Shown here in pieces: positions 7,594 to 16,091 of a stretch of DNA of 37,253 bases. Both the position numbers and the translations under genes were made by a program. Within the stretch, counting starts at the first letter, position 1, and every line of letters begins with the position of its first letter. The stretch is from Pseudomonadota bacterium (lineage in GTDB: Bacteria > Vulcanimicrobiota > Vulcanimicrobiia > Eremiobacterales > Eremiobacteraceae), in NCBI GenBank assembly GCA_021325335.1, contig JAJPHJ010000055.1, positions 1-37,253 on the forward strand, read 5' to 3'. The notes under the pieces were generated by a model. It was not told the DNA's origin, made no database searches, and worked only from the letters and a program-made list of their open reading frames with translations.

Positions 7594-9639
7594 GGGGCGG
7601 ATGCCGAGGTCTTCGTAGAACGCGTCCGGATTCACCGGACGGCCCAAGAAGTTCTGCACGAGGACGTCGGGTTCGACGGTGGCTCCGGGTTCTAGGATAT
7701 CCTTGCGATATGCCATCCCGACCGCCGGATTTTCCAACCCTTCCTTTTGGAAGCGCGTGAAGATGTCTTGAGCGTATACCTTCGACCACAAATATCCGTA
7801 GTAGCCGGCGTCGTACCCACCCATGAGGTGGCCGAAGCCCGCTTCCGGATGCGTACCCGGGATCGAGGGGAAGGGCGTCATCTTCTTCTTGAGATCGAAC
7901 CACGTGGAATCGACGTTCACGTTCGGACCTGACGAGTGGATCGTCATGTCGTACTGCGCGTAAAACGCCTGCGTCGACCAGGTGACGCCGTCGCCGACAT
8001 GTTTCAGCGCGATCATCTTCGCGATGAGGTCGTCGGGCAGCGGCTGTCCGGTCTGATAGTTGCTCGAAACCTGTTTGAGGATCGAGGGCTGCCACATGAA
8101 GTTCTCGAGCATCTGCGACGGGGCTTCGACGAAGTCCGGCCGCACGCTCGTGCCGTACAGAGTCTCATAGGGCGCCGTCGAGAGCGTGCTGTGCATGAGA
8201 TGTCCGAATTCATGGAAGAACACGATGACATCTTCGTGGTCCAGCAGCGCCGGCTGACCGGGCGCCGCGACCGGCCAGTTGCCGACGATCGAGGATATCG
8301 GCTTCTGATAGGAGCCATCGGGAAGCACGCGCCCCGGACGAATGGGGAAGTTGGCGAAATGGCTGAACTTGCCGGGCCGCGGGAACAGATCGAGGAAGAA
8401 CCAACCGATCGGCTTGCCGCTCGCGGTGTCGGTGATGGAGAATTCGCGAACCCCCGGTGCCCACGCCTGGGCTGGGGTGATCTCGGCGAAGGTCACGCCG
8501 AGCAACTGCTGATAGATCCCAAGCACGCTTGAAATCACGTGGTCGACCGGGAAATATTGCCGCACCTGTTGCGCGTCGACCTGGTAGTGCGATTTGATGA
8601 GCTGGTTCTCGTAATAGAAGTAGTCCCACGTCATAAAGGGCGAGCGATCTCCCTCGCTGCGCTTGAGAGTCGCAAGCGACGCGACCTCCTGATCCGCCTT
8701 GGGTAAGAGCTTTGAGCTCACGGTGTTGAGCAGGCTCTCCACGCGTTCCGGCGTCTTGGCCATCTTCGCGTCGAGCTGATAGGCGGCCCAGGATGAGAAT
8801 CCGAGCAGATGCGCGAGCTGATCGCGGAGCTTCACCGCCTGTTGCAACCGCTGCACGTTCGCCACGCCGCCACGATTGCCGTACGCGGTCACGAAGCGCT
8901 TGCGCGCCGCGCCACTCGTCTCCGTCGTCAAGAACTGGTCGTACGTGCTCTCGTTGACCGGCACCGTGTAACCACCGCTCGACTTTGCAAGCGTGGCGAG
9001 GAAATCGTGCGGCAGGCTTTTGGCCTCGGCCGTTGTGATGTTGATCGTCGTCTTGTCCTCGTTGAGGGCCGAACTGAAGTCGCGCTCTAGGTCGTTGAGC
9101 TTGTCAAAGAGCTGGGTCACCTGCTTGCGCCCGGCATCGCTCAGGCCGGCACCGGACCGCTTGCCGCCCTCGACGTAGTACTCGTCAAGTTTTTGATCGG
9201 CTTGGGACTTGGCATCGCCGAGCGTGGCGACGCGCGTCGCCACCGCGTAGATGCGCGGATCCGAGCTGAGCTCGACGTCGTAGTTGGACACTTTCTGGTT
9301 GCACGCAAGCGATGCGTCGCGCACCGCTTTGTCCGGCGAGAGCTGATAGGCTCCCGCCTGCACGACCGTGGCATCGTTGAAGTTCGCCTCGGCGTTTTCG
9401 ATCGCAGCAAGCGTCGCAAACGTGGCGCTCGATGCGGGGGCCGCGAGAATCTTCTCGACGGCCGCCTTGGCGGAGGCGATCGCCGCATCGCAGGTCTGCG
9501 AGAGCTGCGCGGGCGTCGGCGTGAAATTCAAGCCGGTGTCGGCCGGAAGGGTCGGTGTGGCCGCGCGAGCTGCGCTCGACGCGATCGCACCGACGACGGT
9601 GAGGATGACGGTGGCTCGTGCTACCCAAGTGATGCTCAT
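7591..9639 (-). CDS. Secreted M3-family zinc metallopeptidase (oligopeptidase)
   Basis: 682 residues, normal for thimet-oligopeptidase/Dcp-like M3A enzymes. A signal peptide (about 1-26, ending AARA) indicates export, whereas many M3 enzymes are cytoplasmic. The zinc site is HEFGH at 476-480 within VIVFFHEFGHLMHST, and the third ligand is Glu505 in DFVEAPSQ, 25 residues after the second His. The Gly/Tyr-rich substrate loop GGYDAGYYGYLWSKVYAQD near the C-terminus is also present. It should cleave short peptides outside the inner membrane. The ATG at 9639 overlaps the stop of the CoA-transferase B gene as ATGA, tying it to the amino-acid catabolic operon; released amino acids could feed the aminotransferases upstream. 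Confidence 0.93.
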   Translation of the reverse strand: MSITWVARATVILTVVGAIASSAARAATPTLPADTGLNFTPTPAQLSQTCDAAIASAKAAVEKILAAPASSATFATLAAIENAEANFNDATVVQAGAYQLSPDKAVRDASLACNQKVSNYDVELSSDPRIYAVATRVATLGDAKSQADQKLDEYYVEGGKRSGAGLSDAGRKQVTQLFDKLNDLERDFSSALNEDKTTINITTAEAKSLPHDFLATLAKSSGGYTVPVNESTYDQFLTTETSGAARKRFVTAYGNRGGVANVQRLQQAVKLRDQLAHLLGFSSWAAYQLDAKMAKTPERVESLLNTVSSKLLPKADQEVASLATLKRSEGDRSPFMTWDYFYYENQLIKSHYQVDAQQVRQYFPVDHVISSVLGIYQQLLGVTFAEITPAQAWAPGVREFSITDTASGKPIGWFFLDLFPRPGKFSHFANFPIRPGRVLPDGSYQKPISSIVGNWPVAAPGQPALLDHEDVIVFFHEFGHLMHSTLSTAPYETLYGTSVRPDFVEAPSQMLENFMWQPSILKQVSSNYQTGQPLPDDLIAKMIALKHVGDGVTWSTQAFYAQYDMTIHSSGPNVNVDSTWFDLKKKMTPFPSIPGTHPEAGFGHLMGGYDAGYYGYLWSKVYAQDIFTRFQKEGLENPAVGMAYRKDILEPGATVEPDVLVQNFLGRPVNPDAFYEDLGIRP

Positions 9640-10385
9640 GCTTCTCTCTTTCCGATGTAGAGGTGATCCGTATCTAAGACGTCGCGCAGGAGGCGCAGTT
9701 CCTCCGAGGTCGGCGGCGGCAGAACCTCCAGATTTGGCGCGCAGCGCAGTGGCCATCCTGCTCGGGAGCGCGCTTCTTTTTCATCGACGCCCGGATAAAT
9801 CGCAACGAGTTCGAGTTCTCCGTCGCTACGCGCCGGCGCCAGGATTCCCATGTCCGTGACGACCCGCACAGGGCCTGCGCCGGGAAGATGCAGTTGTTCT
9901 CGACTCCCATACTTGCCGTTTTGACCCGGAGAGGTGATGAAGTCCACGTTCTCAGGAAACGTGCGCGGACTTAAAGGTGCCACGATGATGACGCGTTTCG
10001 CATGGATCGCAATCTCGCAGGCCCCGCCGCTTCCCGGCAGCCGCACTTTCGGGTGTTCGTACGAACCGATGACCGTTGAGTTGATGTTGCCGTAGCGGTC
10101 GATCTGCGCTCGGCCGAGGAAGCCGACCTCGATCCGGCCGCCTTGCAGGTAAAACTGAAAAACGTCGGCCATCGTCGCGACGCCGAGCGATCCCGTGACG
10201 AGCGCCGGGTCGCCGATCGAAACCGGCAGGCGGTCGGGCACGGCGCCTACAGCACCCGATTCGTAGATGAGCACGAGGTTGGGCGCATGCGTGGCGCGCG
10301 CGAGGTTGCAGGCGAGGTTGGGAAGTCCGATCCCCACAAAAACGACTTCCCCGTCGCGCAATTCTCTTGCCGCACGGACGGCCAT
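9636..10385 (-). CDS. CoA-transferase subunit B (glutaconate CoA-transferase type)
   Basis: 249 residues, class I CoA-transferase beta fold. The motif LIYESGAVGA holds Glu42 at the site of the catalytic glutamate that forms the glutamyl-CoA thioester. Other family features are GIGLPNLACNLAR at 18-30 and LGRAQIDRYGNINSTVIG. It pairs with the subunit A gene just upstream (28 bases apart) and overlaps the peptidase start by four bases. The closest families are GctB and IpdB-like proteins. The acid substrate is unknown; given the aminotransferases and semialdehyde-type dehydrogenase beside it, a dicarboxylic or 3-keto acid from amino-acid breakdown is plausible. It acts in the cytoplasm as a heteromer with subunit A. 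Confidence 0.88.
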   Translation of the reverse strand: MAVRAARELRDGEVVFVGIGLPNLACNLARATHAPNLVLIYESGAVGAVPDRLPVSIGDPALVTGSLGVATMADVFQFYLQGGRIEVGFLGRAQIDRYGNINSTVIGSYEHPKVRLPGSGGACEIAIHAKRVIIVAPLSPRTFPENVDFITSPGQNGKYGSREQLHLPGAGPVRVVTDMGILAPARSDGELELVAIYPGVDEKEARSRAGWPLRCAPNLEVLPPPTSEELRLLRDVLDTDHLYIGKREA

Positions 10386-10413
10386 GAGCTCGCTATTGCT
10401 GTAGGCAGGCTCG

Positions 10414-11334
10414 CTAGAAACCGTAGTTCACCCCGCTGGAGATAAGCGGCTTTGCGCGCAGGCGATCTTGGCGCTGCGCTCCGAGCAGCTGCATGTAGCC
10501 CGCTCGACCGTCCACGCCGTAGACGAAGTCCTTGAGCCAGCGCTCGAGCGACGCCTCGTCGCGCGAGATGTCTTCCCACTCGACGTAGAAACGGTTGTCG
10601 CGGTCGTAGTAGCCCTGCGCGTAGGATGGGTGCGCGCCCCATGGCTCGCAAACGACCGCGTCGACGACGATGCTTGGGATGACCGTGCGGTTCGGATCGC
10701 CGCGGATGACGCCTTCGCCGACGATCTCCTCGACGACCACGATCACGCGCTTGGCGGCGAACGCCGCCTCTTTTTGCACGCCGTACAGTCCCCAGATCTG
10801 CGTGTTGCCGCTCGCGTCTGCGCGCTGTGCGTGCACGATCGTGACGTCGGGATTGAGGGCGGGCACGGTGGCGAGCTTCGTGCCGGTGTACGGGCAGTCG
10901 ACCGAGCGGATGAGCGGGTTGGCCGCGGGTAGGTCGCTGCCGTCATAATCGCGCAGCAGCCAAAACGGAAGGCGCGCGGCGCCGGCCGAGAGCCGCGCGA
11001 CGAGGCCGAAATGCGAGTACTCCTCGAGCGCGAGCGGCGCAGGCTGGCCCTTCTCGACTGCCCGGCGCAAGGCGTGCAGCGAGCCGACGCCGGGATTCCC
11101 GGCCCATGAGAAGACCAACTTGCTCGCGCAGCCGGCCGCGATCATCTGGTCGTAGATGAGGTCGGGCGTGAGGCGGCACAGCGTGAGATCGCGCCGGCGT
11201 TGCCGGATGATCTCGTGTGCCGCGGCGAAGCAGATGAGGTGCGTGAAGCCTTCGATGACGAGAGAATCGCCGTCATGCACGAGGTCCGCGATGGCCTCGC
11301 GCATGGTCGTGACTTTGCTCGCGGCGCTCGTCAC
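10414..11334 (-). CDS. CoA-transferase subunit A (glutaconate CoA-transferase type)
   Basis: 306 residues, class I CoA-transferase alpha fold. The N-terminal glycine-rich segment HDGDSLVIEGFTH and the later VTIVHAQRADASGNTQIWG are typical of GctA/IpdA-type subunits. GTG at 11334 was chosen because it makes a GTGA overlap with the stop of the aminotransferase gene; an ATG at 11304 is the alternative. The same frame is open far upstream, but only as a shadow of the aminotransferase. It forms a complex with subunit B and transfers CoA between carboxylic acids. The presence of both subunits and the tight coupling argue that the complex is functional; substrate as discussed for subunit B. Confidence 0.88.
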   Translation of the reverse strand: MTSAASKVTTMREAIADLVHDGDSLVIEGFTHLICFAAAHEIIRQRRRDLTLCRLTPDLIYDQMIAAGCASKLVFSWAGNPGVGSLHALRRAVEKGQPAPLALEEYSHFGLVARLSAGAARLPFWLLRDYDGSDLPAANPLIRSVDCPYTGTKLATVPALNPDVTIVHAQRADASGNTQIWGLYGVQKEAAFAAKRVIVVVEEIVGEGVIRGDPNRTVIPSIVVDAVVCEPWGAHPSYAQGYYDRDNRFYVEWEDISRDEASLERWLKDFVYGVDGRAGYMQLLGAQRQDRLRAKPLISSGVNYGF

Positions 11335-12671
11335 GCCGGAACGCGCACCTCGGAGATGACCTCGTCGAGAATGCGCAACGCCGTCGCGGCGTCTTCTTCG
11401 TCGATTACGAGCGGAGGCGCGAGCCGGATCGTGCTGCGGCCGCAGCCGAGCAATAGGAGACCTTTGGCGAGCGCGGCCCGTTCCAACTCGGGCACGAGCC
11501 CGACATAAGGCTCCTTCGTTGCGCGGTCGCGCACGAACTTGAGCCCGATCATGAGCCCGATGCCGCGGACGTCGCCGATGATCTCGTGCTTGCGCGCGAG
11601 CTCTTTCGCCCCACGCATGAGGACCGCGCCGATGCGCTCGGCATTGCCGGACAGCGAGCCTTCGATGAGATCGAGCGTCGCGAGCGCGGCCGCGCAGCAG
11701 ACGGGATTGCCGCCGAAGGTGCTGCCGTGCGTGCCGTGACCCCACGTCATCACCGATTCTTTCGCGACAATCGCACCGAGCGGCATGCCCGAAGCAAGCC
11801 CCTTGGCCAAGAGCATGACGTCCGGATACACTTCGAAGTGTTCGGAAGCGAACATCTTGCCCGTGCGCCCGACGCCTGACTGAACCTCGTCGAACACGAG
11901 CACCGCGCCGTGCTCGTCGCAGAACCGGCGCCAGTACTGCAAGAACTCTCGCGGCGGCACGATATATCCGCCTTCGCCGAGGACGGGCTCGATAAAAACA
12001 GCAGCCACTTCGTCCGGCGCGACGCGTTCGTGGAAGAGCGCTTCCGCCTCTCTCACCGCGCACGCCATGGGATCCGCGCAGTCCGGGTTTCCGCAGATGC
12101 GGCACTGATACGGATCGACGTAGGAGAGGTGATACACGCCCGGGAGCAGCGGACCGAAGAGCCGGCGGTAGCGCACTTTGCTCGCGTCGAGCGAGATGGC
12201 CCCCATGCTGCGTCCGTGGAAGGCGCCCCGAAAGGCGATGATGTTCTGGCGCTTGGTGTGGGCGCGCACGAGCTTGATGGCGCCTTCGGTCGCTTCCGTG
12301 CCGGAGTTGGTCAAGAACACCTTGTGCCGTCCCGGTCCAGGGGCGAGCTTCGCAAGCCGTTCGCAGACCCGCGCAAAGCCCTCGTAGTAGAAGTCCGTGG
12401 AGCAGATGTGCAAGAACTTGCCGGCCGCTTCGCGGATCGCCGCGACGACTTTCGGATGGCTGTGCCCGGTGGATGCGACGGCGATGCCCGCCATGAAGTC
12501 GAGATAGCGGTTGCCGTCCACGTCCTCGATCATGGCGCCCTCGCCGCGTTCGACCACGAGCGGATACTCTTTGATATATGAAGGCGACGCGTAGCGCTCA
12601 TCCAGTTCGATGATGCGCCGCGCGTTGGGACCGGGCGGAGGCGTGACGACGTGCGGATAGTTCTTAGCCAT
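11331..12671 (-). CDS. Class III aminotransferase (GABA/acetylornithine type)
   Basis: 446 residues. The PLP site shows NSGTEATEGAIK at 122-133, the aspartate that pairs with the PLP nitrogen in DEVQSGVGRTG (Asp261) and the Schiff-base Lys290 in LLAKGLASGMPLGA. A cysteine group, Cys190, Cys193, Cys198 and Cys204 (YQCRICGNPDCADPMAC), is an insertion seen in a subset of GABA-aminotransferase-like enzymes, some of which act on several amino acids. The reaction should be transfer of a terminal amino group from GABA, ornithine, lysine or a similar amine to 2-oxoglutarate, giving a semialdehyde for an aldehyde dehydrogenase. Its stop overlaps the CoA-transferase A start. A 203-base gap upstream allows its own promoter. 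Confidence 0.9.
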   Translation of the reverse strand: MAKNYPHVVTPPPGPNARRIIELDERYASPSYIKEYPLVVERGEGAMIEDVDGNRYLDFMAGIAVASTGHSHPKVVAAIREAAGKFLHICSTDFYYEGFARVCERLAKLAPGPGRHKVFLTNSGTEATEGAIKLVRAHTKRQNIIAFRGAFHGRSMGAISLDASKVRYRRLFGPLLPGVYHLSYVDPYQCRICGNPDCADPMACAVREAEALFHERVAPDEVAAVFIEPVLGEGGYIVPPREFLQYWRRFCDEHGAVLVFDEVQSGVGRTGKMFASEHFEVYPDVMLLAKGLASGMPLGAIVAKESVMTWGHGTHGSTFGGNPVCCAAALATLDLIEGSLSGNAERIGAVLMRGAKELARKHEIIGDVRGIGLMIGLKFVRDRATKEPYVGLVPELERAALAKGLLLLGCGRSTIRLAPPLVIDEEDAATALRILDEVISEVRVPA

Positions 12672-12874
12672 GGATCACCTCGTGCGTGCGGCCCGCAGGG
12701 CGTGTGCTCTTCGCCGCGCAGGAACGCGCAGGCGGCCTGCTTTCTTGTTTCTCGTCGCGCCGAGCGCGGGCCTCGTCTGCCCGCCGAACGAACCCGCGAT
12801 GCGGGCGTGCCCAAACGCGGGCCGGCCACGCCTTTGTTCGGCGGCCGGAGGGTTCGTTCGCGCGGCGCGCGAGG
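12672..12874. other. Intergenic gap with overlapping inverted repeats
   Basis: 203 bases between the aldehyde dehydrogenase stop and the aminotransferase start. CGAACGAACCC at 12785-12795 is repeated inverted as GGGTTCGTTCG at 12850-12860, and CCGCCGAAC at 12781-12789 is repeated inverted as GTTCGGCGG at 12836-12844. The arms share bases, so only one pairing can form at a time. The gap probably holds the promoter of the downstream minus-strand genes, but I see no clear -35/-10 pair. Confidence 0.4.
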
Positions 12875-14461
12875 TCACATCATCCGCGTGCGCGATTGCT
12901 CCCGCATGAACTGCGCGACGTAGTACGGACCGCAGCCGCCCTTGCCCGTGATGCCAGAACCTTTCCAGCCGCAGAACGAGTTGACGCCCGGCCACGCTCC
13001 GGTCGTGGCGCCGGTTCTTCGGTTCACGTAGAGCGCTCCCGCCTCCACTCGATCGAAAAACGCTTCGATCTCATGCTCGTCGTTTGAGAACAGGCCGCCC
13101 GTAAGGCCGAGGTCGGAGCGGTTAGCCGCTGCGAGGGATTCGTCGAACGACTTCGTGACGCCAAGCGAGAGAAACGGCAAGAAAAGTTCGCGAGCGAAAA
13201 GCTCGTGGTCCATCGGGAGCCGCGCGATGGCCGGCGCGACATAAAAGCCTTGGTCGAGCGGCGGCTGCGCCAAGCGTTCCCCGCCGGCGAGCAGCGAGCC
13301 GGATTGTGTCGCCGCCGCTGCCGCCTCTTCGTACTTGTGGACCGCGTGCTCGCTGATGACTGGACCCAAGTAGACGTCGCGTTCCGTGGGATCGCCGATC
13401 CGCAGAGCCTTCGTCTTCGCCAGCAGCAATTCCAAGAACGCCGGCGCAACGCGCTCGTCGACGTAGGCGCGCGAGCAGGCACTGCACTTTTGACCTTGCA
13501 ACCCGAAGGCGGAGCGCATGATCCCCTCGGCGGCCATGTCAAGATCCGCGCTGTGCGTCACGATCGCGGCGTTCTTCCCGCCGAGCTCGCCGAGGATCGG
13601 TCGCGGGTAGCGGCCGCCCGCACCGAATTCGCGCATCAATCGCATCCCCACGTCTTTCGAACCCGTGAATGCGACGCCGTCGACACCCGGGTGCTGGATG
13701 AGCGGCTCGCCGACGCGCTCGCCCGATCCGAGCAGCAAGTTGAAAACGCCCGGTGGTATGCCGGCTTCTGCATACACGGATGCGAGCTTCACGCCGGTGA
13801 GCGGGGCTTGGACCGAAGGCTTGTAGACGACGCAGTTGCCCGCCATGAGCGCTGCGCTCGACATCCCCGTCGACAGCGCGAGCGGGAAATTGAAGGGCGC
13901 GATGACGACGAAGACGCCGTAGGGACGCAAGATGTCTTGCGTGCGCTCGTTGGGGGAGAGCTGCCCAAGCGGACGAGCGTAGCCGTGGTTTGCCTCCATC
14001 TGGTCCGCGTAGTAGTCGATGAGGTCGGCCGACTCTTCCGCGTCGCCCAACGACTCCATGCGATTCTTGCCGACCTCGACGCTCATCACGGCCGCCAACT
14101 CGTAGCGGCGGCGGCGAATGGTTTCCGCAGCTCGTCGCATGACCGCCAGGCGTTCGGCCCAGGGCATCGCGCCCCACGCTCGCTGTGCCCGCCGCGCGGC
14201 GAAGACGGCGGCTTCGATCTGGCCGAGGCTTGCCGTCGAGAACTCACCGATCGTCACGCGCTGGTCTATCGGACTGCGGGTCGTGAACGGGGGACCCTCT
14301 CCCGGCGCGGCCTCACCTTCGATGAACGGATGGTGGCGCTCGCCCAAGCGCGCTCGCACGCTTGCCAGCGCGTCGTCGAATGCGGCATGGATCTCATCCA
14401 TGTTGCCGCCCACGGCGGAGTAGGTGATCTTCGGTTGTTTGTGCGGAGCGGTCGTGCTCAT
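12875..14461 (-). CDS. Aldehyde dehydrogenase, P5C dehydrogenase-like
   Basis: 528 residues, ALDH superfamily. The general base is Glu292 in ILGELGGKN and the catalytic cysteine is Cys326 in GQKCSACSR, the exact form found in 1-pyrroline-5-carboxylate (glutamate semialdehyde) dehydrogenases. The NAD-binding site includes VIAPFNFPLA, KPSVQAP and FTGSKDVG. It would oxidise a semialdehyde to a carboxylic acid with NAD+, consistent with removing the products of the neighbouring class III aminotransferases. The ATG at 14461 is 19 bases after the stop of the upstream aminotransferase gene. The C-terminal PGVNSFCGWKGSGITGKGG is normal for the family. No proline dehydrogenase is nearby, so ornithine, lysine or GABA-type substrates are as likely as proline. 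Confidence 0.9.
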   Translation of the reverse strand: MSTTAPHKQPKITYSAVGGNMDEIHAAFDDALASVRARLGERHHPFIEGEAAPGEGPPFTTRSPIDQRVTIGEFSTASLGQIEAAVFAARRAQRAWGAMPWAERLAVMRRAAETIRRRRYELAAVMSVEVGKNRMESLGDAEESADLIDYYADQMEANHGYARPLGQLSPNERTQDILRPYGVFVVIAPFNFPLALSTGMSSAALMAGNCVVYKPSVQAPLTGVKLASVYAEAGIPPGVFNLLLGSGERVGEPLIQHPGVDGVAFTGSKDVGMRLMREFGAGGRYPRPILGELGGKNAAIVTHSADLDMAAEGIMRSAFGLQGQKCSACSRAYVDERVAPAFLELLLAKTKALRIGDPTERDVYLGPVISEHAVHKYEEAAAAATQSGSLLAGGERLAQPPLDQGFYVAPAIARLPMDHELFARELFLPFLSLGVTKSFDESLAAANRSDLGLTGGLFSNDEHEIEAFFDRVEAGALYVNRRTGATTGAWPGVNSFCGWKGSGITGKGGCGPYYVAQFMREQSRTRMM

Positions 14462-14480
14462 GGGGTTCCTTCCGTTTCGA

Positions 14481-15854
14481 TCATCGCGCGGTCGCGGCAA
14501 GCTCGCGCGCGACGTCCGCGAGGCTCTCGCGTACGAGTTTGACGAGTTCTGCGATCTCGCTCTCGCTAATGGTGAGCGGCGGAGCGATGAGGATGAGATC
14601 GCCGTTGCGTCCGTCTGCGTGACCGGTGTTCGGCCACAGCACGACGCCGTGGCGCAATCCTGCGGCGACCAGCTGCTCGGCGACTTTGAGCTCTCGGGGG
14701 AAAGGCCGCTTGGTCGCGCGGTCGGCGACGAGTTCGATGCCGGCGAGCATGCCGATGCCGCGGACGTCGCCGACGAGCGTGGCACCCTCGCCGTCGTTCG
14801 CCAGCGAGCGCAGCTGCGATTGCAGCTGCGCGCCCACCGTGGCTGCGCGGCGCACGAGATCGTGTTCGCGGATGAAGCGCAACGTCGCAAGACCGCCCGC
14901 GGCCGCCACCGGATGATGGGAGTAGGTCTGCGCGTGGACGAGGCCGCCATGCGGGCTGCGCTGCATCACCTCGAAGACGCGCGAGCTTGCGAGCATCGCC
15001 GACAGCGGCACGTAACCGCCGTTGAGCCCTTTGCCCAAGGTGATGATGTCGGGCGCGATCGCGTGACCATCGGCATCCTTGTAGTGCTCGAGCGCGAAAA
15101 ATTTTCCGGTCCGCCCGACGCCGCACAGCACTTCGTCCGCGATGAACAAGATGCCCGAGCGGTCGCAGATCTCGCGGATCCTGCCGTAGTATGGCGCGGG
15201 CGGCACGGAAGCGCCGGTCGAACTGCCGCCGATCGGTTCGGCGATGAAGGCCGCGACGTTTTCCGGCCCGAGTTCATCGATCGCCTCTTGAAGCGCATCG
15301 CCCGTCATCGCGCTCGAGCGCTCCCCGTGCTCGCCGGCGCGATAGGGATAAGGTGCCGGGATCATGTGCACGTCGACGAGCCACGGCTCGTAGAGATCGC
15401 GGTAATGTTGTCTGGCCGAAGCCGACAGCGCGAGCAGCGTGTTGCCGTGATAGCCCGGCGTCCGCGCGATGACGATGTGCCGCTGCGGTTCGCCCCGTTC
15501 GATGTGGTATTGCCGCGCGAGCTTCAAAGCCGCTTCGACCGCCTCAGAGCCGCTCGAGAGGAAATACGCGCGGTCGATGCCGGGCGGCGAAAGATCCACG
15601 AGCTCGTCCGCGAGCTCTTCGATCGGCCGGTTCGCGAACATCGTGCCGTTCACGTACGCAAGCGTCGCTGCTTGCGCGCCGATCGCATCAGCGATCTCCT
15701 TGACGCCGTGGCCGACGCTTGCGACCATGGCGCCGCCGCACGCGTCGAGATAGCGTTTGCCCGTGTCGTCGTGAAGAAATACGCCCTGCCCGCGAACGAT
15801 GAGCGGGAGTTGCTTGTTCAACTTACGATAGAAGACCGAAGTGCTGTCGTTCAT
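14481..15854 (-). CDS. Class III aminotransferase, second copy
   Basis: 457 residues, omega-aminotransferase fold. It shows SSGSEAVEAALKLAR at 100-114, ADEVLCGVGRTGKFFA with Asp240, and the PLP lysine Lys275 in ITLGKGLNGGYVPLSA. It is only a distant paralogue of the enzyme at 11331-12671 and lacks its cysteine cluster, so the two probably take different substrates. It resembles omega-amino acid:pyruvate and adenosylmethionine/diaminopelargonate-like family members. It is the first gene of the minus-strand catabolic cluster, 19 bases before the aldehyde dehydrogenase, so its product is a likely substrate of that enzyme. Substrate not assignable. Confidence 0.9.
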   Translation of the reverse strand: MNDSTSVFYRKLNKQLPLIVRGQGVFLHDDTGKRYLDACGGAMVASVGHGVKEIADAIGAQAATLAYVNGTMFANRPIEELADELVDLSPPGIDRAYFLSSGSEAVEAALKLARQYHIERGEPQRHIVIARTPGYHGNTLLALSASARQHYRDLYEPWLVDVHMIPAPYPYRAGEHGERSSAMTGDALQEAIDELGPENVAAFIAEPIGGSSTGASVPPAPYYGRIREICDRSGILFIADEVLCGVGRTGKFFALEHYKDADGHAIAPDIITLGKGLNGGYVPLSAMLASSRVFEVMQRSPHGGLVHAQTYSHHPVAAAGGLATLRFIREHDLVRRAATVGAQLQSQLRSLANDGEGATLVGDVRGIGMLAGIELVADRATKRPFPRELKVAEQLVAAGLRHGVVLWPNTGHADGRNGDLILIAPPLTISESEIAELVKLVRESLADVARELAATAR

Positions 15855-15864
15855 GGTCGCGCGC

Positions 15865-15996
15865 TCAAGACGAGGGCGACGGATTCATTTCGTCGCCGTG
15901 GGGGACGGTCGCCTGCGCAACGCCGCGCTGTGAGCCGACGGTGAGCCACCACGCGATCGGCACGAGGATCGCGTTCGTCGCGATGGCGATAGACAA
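15865..15996 (-). CDS. Possible 43-residue single-span membrane protein
   Basis: Starting from TTG at 15996, this frame encodes a hydrophobic stretch, SIAIATNAILVPIAWWLTVG, followed by a polar tail ending MNPSPSS. It fills most of the gap between larC and the aminotransferase gene on the same strand. There is no clear ribosome-binding site, and the frame is open upstream without an ATG. It could equally be chance or a remnant. No family was recognised. Confidence 0.25.
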   Translation of the reverse strand: MSIAIATNAILVPIAWWLTVGSQRGVAQATVPHGDEMNPSPSS

Positions 15997-16091
15997 AAGT
16001 CGCGGGCGTCGATGCGAAGGCTGCGGAACAGAACATTTCGACGACGAGCGCAGCTTCGCCGCCAAAGCGAAGCAGATCGAATGAGCCGCGC

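Noticed and set aside
14424-15944. 506-residue plus-strand open frame opposite the second aminotransferase
   Set aside because: It is antisense to a gene with all PLP motifs; high-GC codon bias keeps the opposite frame open.
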